Origin: Sarcocystis neurona
Taxonomy: Eukaryota > Apicomplexa > Conoidasida > Eucoccidiorida > Sarcocystidae
NCBI GenBank assembly: GCA_000727475.1
Contig: KL647288.1
Location: 10,260,732 to 10,324,731, forward strand
DNA: 64,000 bases
Direction: 5' to 3'
Each line of letters starts with the position of its first letter. Position 1 is the first letter of the stretch. The notes below the pieces were generated by a model. The model searched no databases, had not been told where the DNA came from, and saw only the letters and a list, made by a program, of their open reading frames with translations. A program made the position numbers and the translations under genes. This document shows, piece by piece, positions 39,901 through 51,000 of the stretch.

Positions 39901-42900
39901 GTGTGGATACTTCTCTTAATCTCCACGCCTGTGGCCGCCCGGGAGTCTTGCCTCTCTAGAATGCGCGGATGTGTTGGAAATGAAAAACAGACAGACGCGC
40001 ACATGTGTTCACAAGGATGGACGTCTACCATCGGTGGAGACACACGCAGACACAAACGTCTGTGCACGCCATACCTATGTGTGTAGACACGCACATATGC
40101 ACACGCACATACAAAGCTTGACAGAGACACCATATAGATCTGTGTATAGATGTATAATGGACACACCTGCGCTGTCGCTGCTCAAGAAAACTGCACGCCG
40201 TACATGTCTGTATTTATATAGGCGTATATCTGTGCATACGTCTTTTGGAGGGTCTGCATACATATCTTTGTATCTTTCTGTCTATCTAGTAGTACAGATG
40301 TATATATATATGTATGTATATACGTATAAGCGCAAGCCCATTCCAGCGGCTCTTTCACCTACGCACACGTACACACATATACGTATACAGAGACGTCCCT
40401 GCGTGTGTGCGGCCGTCCTGTATTTCTGCTGTCTGGCGGTGAGAGGGCGGACAGAGAAGCGTTGAATGTAAAGTGCGGATGTAGACCAAGAGAGGGGGAC
40501 GCGCACTTTTCTTCAGCGCGTGTGCGCTCGACGTGCGTTGTGACGTGCGTGGCACCGCATGCAGTCGCTCGGCGAGCTCGACTGAGCCGTTACCACCTTC
40601 AACGCTACTCCGAAGAGACGGACATACGGTCACAGAGAGGACATCCGTGCAGAATTACAGCCGTCTGCATACATGTATATATGTCTATATATACGTATTG
40701 CAGACGCAACCATATACAAATGAGGACTATACTTCTGTAGAATTTCACGTATTTGTACATTATAGACGCACCCGGATACACGTACGCACTGCAGCCCTCT
40801 ACAGGTTCAAGTACGTGGTCATTGAAGCTAGGGCGTTCTGCTAGCAACAGATATAGATTATAGACGCACCCGTATATACGCGTGTATACCAAGCTTCTGT
40901 AGAGTTACACGTATTTACATGTAAATATGTATATTATAGATGCAGCTGTACGCGGCCGTAATCATATATATATATGTATGTGTGTGTACGCCTCTGTGTG
41001 GTACAAGACAGAATGGCGTGTCCACCAGTTGTATACGTAGACGTCGAGCAGCGTCCGCATGTGTTGGAACTATCGCAACGTAGTTGTGTGATAAACGTGA
41101 ATTGCCCGTGTGTGCGTGTTTGGTAGAAGTATAGACCGTGTCGTATGTACGGATGTTTATAGAAGAACGGAAGTTCCGCGCCCCCCCCCTCCCCGTGAGG
41201 GGCAGTCGTTGTCGCCCACACCTTCCTGTGGACAGCGAGCGTCGACAAAAAAGTAGAAAACGCCTGTTTGAGGGAAAGTGTGCGGTGGTTCTACCGAGAC
41301 GCAGAGAAAACAGAAATAAGGGGGAGTGTGTTAGCGGCGCTGGGAGACGTCTTCTGCGCCTGCTGGTCCGAACCGTCAGGAGGGAAACCATGAAAAAAGG
41401 TGTACGAGTCGTGTATGCGAGGTCGGTGCAGGGGGCTGCTCTCTCGCTGTTTGGTTGCATGTCAGAAACCTTCCGGCCAAGGGGTCACACATATACGCAT
41501 ATATATGTGTGCGTAAGTGGATGCAGATATACATGTGTCAGGGAGTCTCTCTCTGTCTCTCCGTATATCTATGTATATATATATATTATGTACACGTAGA
41601 TTTGCACATACGCGTATATATGTATGTAAATCTGTATATGTATGTGTACTTGTATAGGGAAGTCTCGGCAACTCTCTCTATGTACGTACGTACGTACGTA
41701 CACACACACACACGTAGATTTATACATGTGCGTATATATATGCATATATGTTTGTACGTGTGTAGGCAAGTGTCGACATCTGCGCATACACCCACACACA
41801 CACATAGACACAAATCTGCATGCGTGAATATGTATATATATATATATATACGCATATATATATACGCATATGAGTGTATATGTATGGGTGAATTACATAT
41901 ATATGAACATATAGGTGTGAGTGTGTGTGTAGATATATGGATGCCTCGGTAAACCTTTCGGCGGTTGTTTACGTCTTGCTGTGTTGACACGGTGTGTGTG
42001 TATATACACCGTGTCTACAAGATACTGAACTCACTACACATATACATACGTACACGTATATATATGTATATGTCTATGTGTATGTACACGTATGTGGCTT
42101 TGCTGGTAGACTGGTGCGCCTGCGTTCAGTACGGCTACCCGTCGGCGACTCTTCACGGCGGTCAAGACCAGACGGACAGAGAGTTCACTATTCAAGAGTT
42201 TCAGGTGAGAGAAGAAAGTTTGCACGCTTTTCGAAGACGTTGTTAGTCCGTCCACCTCCCCGAAGAAAGCAGATTTGTTGCTCTCGACTCTCTTCAGGTG
42301 TGTGTCTGTCTTCCCGGTGTATGGTACCGGAACGTAGGCATTTGATATACGTACTAAATAGTCTCTTCATACGCATCTCTCTCTCTTTCGCTCTGCATCT
42401 CTCTCTGATGTATTTGATCGATAATCCATTCAAACACACATCGGTCTCTCTCTTCCTGCATCTCCCTGATGTATTTAGTAGATAATCTATTCATACACAC
42501 ATATGTCTCTCTCTCTGTGCACCACGTCTTGTCACCGTGAACTCTGCGGAGAGTATTAACAGCGTCTCTTTGTTCCTGTATATTCCACACATCCGTCGAC
42601 GAATGGGGCAAATGTACATACCTTATACATCAATTTATATAGATAGTCTCTAGTGGACTCCCCAACACATATCTTTGTGTCACTCTACACCTCTCTTGTG
42701 TGTGGTGTATATACACTCGGTAACACTACGTGCTGAAGAGCGACTGGACATGTGCACGCGCAGCGCGAGTGACGGGGGGAGTGACAAATACAGAGATATG
42801 CGAATCTCTTTTGTCCCACTTTCTCCCCGGGCGGAAAGAAAATTTACTGACGACTTCCACTGCGTACAGATACATTTTCTTCTTCTGCGTCGTTGTCTGT

Positions 42901-45900
42901 CTGTGTCTGGATACGTGTATAAGTGAAAGGGTCTCCCCTTTCCCTGGACGTGCGTCTCTTTTCGTCGCGGTCGCGTTACCGTCCGCGGAGGGCGACTTTC
43001 TGAAAGTATCTGTGTGCTGGTTTGCGTGCACCGCGCTGCCTTCTCTCTTTCTGCAGTTTTGCGTCTTTCTGTTGTCTGCGTCCCTGCGCGTGTCGCCCTC
43101 TGTTTTTCTGCCTCATTCTCACGAGACGTGTCCGTCCATCTGCTGTTGTGTGGGCTGCCGTGTCTGTGTGTTTCTGCCCTTGCTCTGCGTGTGTCTCCGG
43201 CCTTCACCTGCCTCTCGCGATCTTTCTGTCTGCACAAACGCACACGGGTGTGCGTCTGCTCCCCCGTGCCGTCCTCCGTACAACAGTAGTGTGTCTGTCT
43301 TTCTACGCCCGTGTCCTAGTGCCGCTGGACAGGCTTCTTTTCTGCAGAGGCAGTGGCTGAGACGTCGGGAGTAGGTCGAGGCTCAAAATCCACGCGGAGT
43401 GTCTGTGTTCGGGAAGTCTTCTCACAAGAACGGCGGTGTGTGTATATGCATCAGAGGCGTAAATAGACGCGTCTGTAGTGAGAAATGTGTGAACGTCCCA
43501 GCAGCACTCCCGTGGTAACGGAGCAGCGGCACAGGTGTGCTTGTCCGTGTCTTCTTGTCTCTGTTGTCCGAGACATCGGCGCAGGGGACGTGTGCTACTA
43601 TGACGCAGCATATATGCGTGCGAGTGAGCATGGACGCACAAACACACACACGCACACATCTAGGCAGAACTCCTCTACTGCAGATATATGTATACATACC
43701 TTTACAGATAAGTGCATACGCATGCACATATATATATATATATATATAAATCTGATTCGCTGGGGTGGAAGGAGTTGACCGTTTCCAGGAGTTGACATTT
43801 ACAGCACTCTAGTATCAGTACAGCGAATAACGACCATACAGAGAAAGACATGGTCGCCGTCTTGGGGACGACTTTAAGACGTGGTGGCGCACGCGCAGAG
43901 AAGACGAGGAGGGGCGTCGTTTGTTTTCTGCGGTGTGTAGGGGAAGAGAAGGGGGTACTTACACATTTGACGACTGGGCCGTGCCTGGCGTCTACTCGCG
44001 GTTCATGTAACGCGAGAGAATTTTTTCGTCTGGCCGTCCGCTGCCTCATTGCGCCTGCAAGCGCCGGACCTCGGCTGCGAAGACGACCGTCGTTTGGTGC
44101 ACGGAATGCGTCTCCGCAGGTACTCCGTGGTCTCTGCACGAGCATATCTGTGGAGCGAAGACCTCCTCCTGAGAGAATTCCCCCGGTGTCTTGTTTTGTC
44201 TGTCTCCACGGGCGATACGTTGAAAAAGAACGAAGACGCGTTGCTTGCGTTCTTTATCGATGGAGAATGAAGGGGGACGCAGCGGTGCCTCCTGCGCTGT
44301 GACGCCTTTTCCTGCAGGACGGAGAACAGCCGCTGCTTATCGCCACAAGTGTTGCTGCCCGAGGCTTGGACTGCAAGCACTGCGTCTTGGTTGTCAATAT
44401 GACATGTCCCAACCATCTTGAAGACTACGTCCACCGCATCGGCCGTACCGGTCGCGCCGGCCGCATTGGCGTTGCCTACACTTTCTTAACAAAAGAAGAT
44501 GCGGATAAGGCTGAGGAGCTAGAAAAGGCAAGCTTTTCCTGTCCGTGCCTGCCTGTATCTCCATGGACACTTGCGGGGTTATCTGTGTATAGACATACGC
44601 CTAATCGTTGCGTTTGACACGTCAAGCATATATATATATACCTGGATATATATTAGTCTGCACGAGTGTATGTGTAGACGCGTTCTGTGCGACGTGTCTA
44701 TATATGTATAGAACGTATGCGTAAACATATACAAATGCGCTCGAGCGTAGGTATACGAATGTGGCTGTGCGCGCTCTTGTGTATCAGTGTATATCAACGT
44801 CTGAACTTACGTGTGTCCTCAACAGAACACAGGGGATGCGGGTCGACCTGTGCGCCAGGAGTGATGCGTCTGTGTAGTGCAACGCCACCGTTGATTGCAG
44901 CCGAATGCATGCGCGCACGCGGGCAGCAGGACGCCCGTGTGGTGTATGTACAGCCGAAAAGAAGGTCGCACACGCCTCCAGGCGTTGGAAGGGGAAGCTC
45001 CCCGGTTCCGTTCTGTGGGCCGTGTCGCTCGTCTTGTCCATTTGATCTCTCCCCTTCTTCTGTGCATACATAGCTGCGCCGCGTCGGTCGCTCTCTCCCT
45101 GTCCTCCGGTAATACATACACACATACACAGACACATATGTATAAACACAAGTAAGAGGATTCCCGTCGTTCTCTCTTTACCACGGCCTCCGGGATGCCT
45201 ACTTTTCTTTCACGTCTGTTTGTCGCTCCTTTGCAGCCTTTTCTTACCCAATTGTGTTCCCGTCAGGGTAGTCGTACATCGTCTTCATCAACGCTTGAGG
45301 CAACGCTGCATATCACTGTTGCCTGACTGCACGGTACACTGCTGCGGTTTCTGTCTTTGTGCAGCCGTGCTGCTGCAGTTTCCGGTGTGCTGTTGTGCGG
45401 ACAATGGTGGGGGTCCATGTGCTGCTGCTGCTTTTGCTGCCGACTCTCCTCTGTGGCTGCTTTCGTTGCGGCGCCGTTTCCATGGGTGTGCTGCTGTGGG
45501 TGGCGCTGTTTCTGCTGCTGCTGCCGCCTCGTCTCGCGGTGTGCTTCCTGATTGTGTCGTGCCGTCCTCAGGCCTTGATTCAGTCAGGCCAGCAAGTTCC
45601 TCCGGCGTTGTCAGAGCTGGCAGCGCAGTACCGGCAGCAGTGCAACATGGGCATGCACGAGCAGCAGAAGAAGAAGCGTGGCGGCTTTGGAGGGAGAGGG
45701 TTTTCCTTCTCTGCGTCGGAGAAGTCGCGACAACAGCAGGAGCGACAGCAGGCAAAGAAAGAACTCGGGATTGAAAAGGACGAGGCTGAAGACGAATACG
45801 TCGACGCAGAGCTGTTAACGCCCGAAGACGTGCTAGGGCCCGCACAACCTTCTTCTGCGTCTGTCGCAGGTGTGGGAGCAGGCTTTGCAGGCTTCTTCGG

Positions 45901-48017
45901 TGCTGCTGGGGCTGCTGCTCCGCTGGGAGGAAGCCCTGTGCCGCCTTCGCCTGCCGTGAGTGAAAAAGACTTCCGAGACCCTGCTTCTATTCAGTCTGCT
46001 GTGGCGGCAGCTGCAGCAAAAGCTGCGATGCTCGCTCAGCGGCAGGGGGCGAATGCGGGGGCAGCCCCGGGCACGCAGGAAGGAGCAGAGCGCGCGAGAA
46101 TGGTGGCGGAGCTCCTCAGGTGAGACTCTCAAAAGCTGCAGCAGCAAGGCAGCGTTGCAGCAGTTAGAGCTTCCCTTCGCACAGACGGCGCGACAGCCGC
46201 AGCAGCCTCAGAAACCGAAGAGCAGTGGAGAAACAGCGGAGCAGGAGCAGCACCAGAACGGCGGCAGCAGCAGCAGCAGGATGTAGCACCGAGAGGACTG
46301 CCGTATGAGTACTTATATTAAGCCGCAGACCAGCAGCACGAGTGCAGCTGCAGCAGGAGCCGCCATGGGATCGACAACGCGTTGTATAGAAACAAGAGAA
46401 GCGACGCTGTCGTTGTGGCCGTTGGCTTTTCGTCTACGCAGTCCTCATTATGCTGCAATATATATGTATATATTTACGGGAATATAGATACTTATGAATA
46501 CGCATGCAGAAACCAGGTGGTTTACTGCGGAGTACGGGCACGTCCGCCACTCACCTACATCTTTGCGCTGCGAAGGTCTATGTGTACGTGTGTGTCTTGG
46601 GATATCTTCGCGCCGCACGTTTGTCCGCTTTTATGTGTATATGCGTAGACACATATATGCGTCTCACAGAGCAATATCCATATATATATATGTATATATA
46701 TGTATATATGTATGCGTAGAAGCGTGTGCGTGCATGACAGCAGTACACACGTGCATATGGGTCTACGTTTGTAGACACGCGGAGAAGCATGCTGGAGAAC
46801 GCCTGTTTCTGCGTGAAGATGTACGTCCGCAGAAGCCTTTCGCGTTGAAAAGACAGCGTATATTGCAGAGAGCTGCGGGTGTGGAGGAGAGGGGCGACGT
46901 CGCAGAATGTTCGTTTCTGCATGTGCGTCCTGCCCGCGATGTAGCGCGTCTCTGTCTTCTATCTTTACTCAGGAGCGTGAAATTATTCACTTGAATCTCT
47001 CGGTCCGCGGTGGCTCGAGAAGAGGGTTCTGGTCGACAGGTTTCTTATTCGTAGATCCTCCGATTTTCTGGATAAAACGTCCGTCTCTGCTGGCGTCGTT
47101 GCTGCCGTTTTATGCGGCTGTCGCTGATGTGACTCGCTCCTACTGATGTGGTTCTTCGCTATCGACGCGGGGCGTGTTGCTGCAGCTGTGGACCCAGCTG
47201 CTGTGGACCTAGCTGCTGCGGACCTCGCTGCTGTGTGGATCGCTGCTGCGATGATGCGTAGGTGACGTTGCTGGCGCTGCTGCTGCTGCGGCGGTGCGTG
47301 CCGTGTGCCAGGGGGGGGTGCGGCTGCCGCTCTTGGTTTTGCTGCTGACACTGCTGTGCCTCGTGGCGACTGTGTGCGTTGGTGCTGCTGCTGTTGTCGT
47401 CGCAGGAGACAGGATGAGGACCGTCTTCGGCCGGCGCAGCCACCGCCGCCCCCCGGAGCGCCTCCGTCGCCTGCAGGAGAAAAAGCGCTTCTTCCTATTA
47501 TAGAACAGGTAGGAAAGCAATGGCAGACGTCCCTTTACTGATTTTGTATGGATGGCATAAGTTCTTTTCCTACGAAGGTGCAGGCAGCAGTTTTTTGTGT
47601 ATGCGTATCTCTGCAAGAGTGAGCAACTGCGTCTGCTTGGGGATGCCGTAGCGGCCGCGTTATTACTCCTCTGCAGGTGTATGTAGATATGTCCAGCCGT
47701 ATTTACCTGTATGTATGTGTGGAGCTGCGTGTGTGTATGCGCATGCCTGTATGTCTGTAAATACGCGCATACATAGGTAAAGAGACAGAACAATAGACTG
47801 TCCTTTCACGTACATATATATATATATATATATATACACACGCAGAGGTAGGAGTGCATGGGTAGAGCAGCAAAGAGTCCCTCACCACGACGTGCGTATA
47901 TGTGCACAGCAGATGTATGCGCTCACGCTTACAGGCAAAACAGCAGAAAGCCGTTCACCACCTTAAAAAATACATATACTTGGTTGATAAGCAGTCGGCT
48001 GATCTCCACGCATGTCT

Positions 48018-48059
<42 letters not shown>

Positions 48060-51000
48060 TTGTGTGTCGGCAACGGGATGTGTGTACGTGTACGCGTGTA
48101 AATAGAACAATAGAAGGTTCTACACCGGATACGTAGGTAGACACACAAGTGTTAAACTCGACGAGGAAGACAGCAGCAGGGCTTCCTGTGTGTATGTGTA
48201 TACGTGTGTGTGTCTGCACCTGGTGGCCGTACAGAGATAGTTGACGCACCAGTAGCACAAGAGTGCGATGAAAGGGGTGCCTCTTCCCGTGGGAGGGCCG
48301 CGGCTGCAATGTCGCCGGAAGTGGAGGAAGGTGCTGCAGAGGGCGCACTGCAGCACATACTAAAACTGTGCTTTCTGTGGGGTATGGGAGTGTATCTGTC
48401 TCTGTAAATCTATTTGTATACTCCGCGTGTGATGTCGTTGTAGCGAAGACTTCTCACTGAAAGCAGCGGGGCGCACCTTTATGGATTAAAAATCGAAAGT
48501 TCTTGTAGTAGTCTTCATTTTTACCGCATTGCTGTCACCCAAGCAGGTGCGGTGTCAGCGCCCTGCAGGTGGGACGAGAAATAGTGCAACACCGCTTGCT
48601 GAGAGAGGTGGCGATCTTTGTCCTTCTGTTCATCCCGTTCCGTCCCTCACAGAAGTGATCCGTCACCGTCTTAGATTCGCCTTTTCTTTCCCGGTTTGCA
48701 GAGTTACCACTTTATTTCCTTGTCCTCCTTAGTCCGAGGCGAGTCATTCTTTCCGTTTCTCAACGAGCGGATGCTGCAGGCTGAAAAAATGGCGCAGAAC
48801 GCAGTGCAGCAGATCGTCGACCCGGCTGAAAGAGCCCGTCACTTCACGGCAGTGAAACAGTCACTCATCAACTACCTAACGGCGACGCGTGCGAACGCTG
48901 CGAAGACTCCTTTGGGTGCTGCAGCAGCAGCAGGTGGTGGTGCAGGAGCAGGGGGACAGCAGCAGCAGCTGGCAGTTGCGGCGGCTGCGGCGGCCGCTGC
49001 TGCTGCCGCGGCAGGCGGAGGAGGCGGAGGAGAAGTCGCGGAAGCCGCGTCGCAGGCCTTGGAGCTTCTCAAGCACGGCGTCTACAGCCAATCAGCAAAC
49101 GTCGCTCTCCACACAAATCTCGAGAAGCTGAAGAGCATGGCAGTACGCAGCAGAAAAATGACCCCTTCCTTTTCTTTTCTGATATATGTACATACGTGTG
49201 TGGGCGCACTTCTAAGATAGATGGCTTCAGAGAAAGGGCAACGCTGGCGCGTCTTCTCCTCCGTATATTTCTGTGTGCACACGTGTGCGTATGCGCTCCG
49301 GTCAGAGACGCGCTCCGGGCAGAGACGCGCTGCTCCGGTTGTTTGGGCTTGGCTTCGTAGTCGGAGGGATGAGACAGGCGTATCTACTCAGGCGCGTATA
49401 AAGGCCATTCGTTCTCTTCTCACGCTGCGCGCAAATGTAAAAACATGCATATTTCATACCGTCGATGATGTCTGTAGAACTCTGTGTGTCTGTGTGGGGG
49501 ACAACAGAGGGGGGCGTCTGTAATATTAGCGGGTCCTGTTGCTGGCGACCCGGTGTCGAATATACGATTGTGCGCATGCGTGCCGTTCTCTGGTTTCTTC
49601 TACCGTTCTCTGCGTATGCGACGCATCGCAGGAACACTCCGACGCTGCGCACATGCGCGTCCTACTCTTTCTACATATATATGTATCTGCGATACACTTT
49701 TGCAGGTAGAACATAGAGAGAGACATGCTGCTCGTTTCTCGCCTGCGTGTGTGTGTTTACAGACGTGGGATGCGTCCGCTGTGTGTTGCCTTTGCAATGT
49801 GTGATGCGCTCGCGTGTTTTCTGGCGCCGTCGTATGTCTGTGCGTGCGCCGTATAGAGGACTTGAGTGCCCTACGGGGAACTCTTGATCATCGTATATGA
49901 TTGCATGTGTCAGCAGATACGCATGCAGACGTGTTCGGTGCGGAGTGTCTGTTCCTTGTGGAATGCACCTGGTTACTGTGGCCCGACTCTTTTTCTGCGT
50001 GGTAGGGTGTTTTAGCGGTGTGAATTCTTTGTTCTCTGGCGTAGTGCTGCAGCCGTGCATACGTACATGTGTAGCCGCATACCGGGACTCACTTCATATA
50101 TATATATATATATATATGAGGGCGGTGTCCTGCGTAGTGGTGCAGCGGTACATACGTTGCTAGTACCGGCACACCAGAGCTCATCTCATTCATATATATA
50201 TATATATGAGGCCCATGCTCTTCGTGGTGCTGCAGCCGCACATACGTACGTACTTATTCCCACAATAGAACTCAGTTCACATATATTTATGCATGCATAT
50301 ATATATATAGATAAGGGCCGTGTCCTGCGAGTTTTCTCCCGTTGTCGAAAATCTCGTGTTTTGCGGAGGTGCATTCCTTGTCAAGCACGTGTTTTTGGGC
50401 GCTCTCTGTCGTGCGTATAAGGGGGCGTATAGGCGCTAACGTAGACACGAACATACATGGAGAAGTATGTTACTCTTTTCTTCTACGGAAATATATATAT
50501 ATATATAGGTGACTGAGTGTATGTATCAATGGTATGGTACTGGTGTCGTTGCGACATAGATGGTTGCTTCTCTTTCTGTGATTGTATCTAGTATCCGGGT
50601 TTGCAGCAGTTATCAAGAGAAGAAATTCTATGTTTACCTACACTTACAGATGTTGGCTTTCCATTTCGCTACCTGTACATATGTATCGAGGGAGGTGAGC
50701 AACGGTGCGCAGCGTACCGTGGATATATGTCCTTACTTACATATGTACTTACTTCTATGCATATGCTATTACGTCTGCGTATGTGCGTGTGTCTCTGGAC
50801 ACATTCCGTGATACAGACGTCCTGGATATAAATTCACTTCGCTGTGTACTATTTTTGTATCTGTATCGTTCCCGGGTATCTACTTGTCTACCTCCTGAAA
50901 TAAATATATAGCTTTGCTACACTTGCATCTATATTGAGAGAAACAGGTAGAGAAACGTGCGTTCGTTGTCGTATCTGCTTGTGTGCTCTGCTGTGTACTT

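Noticed and set aside
44528..44617. Read-through of DDX46 exon 9 to a later GT donor
   Set aside because: It would insert residues into a conserved stretch after motif VI that the GC-AG splice joins exactly.
46139..46286. Gln/Ser-rich continuation after DDX46 exon 10
   Set aside because: Using it would need a 26-base intron or a frame change; the exon at 47406-47508 has strong splice sites and the right phase.
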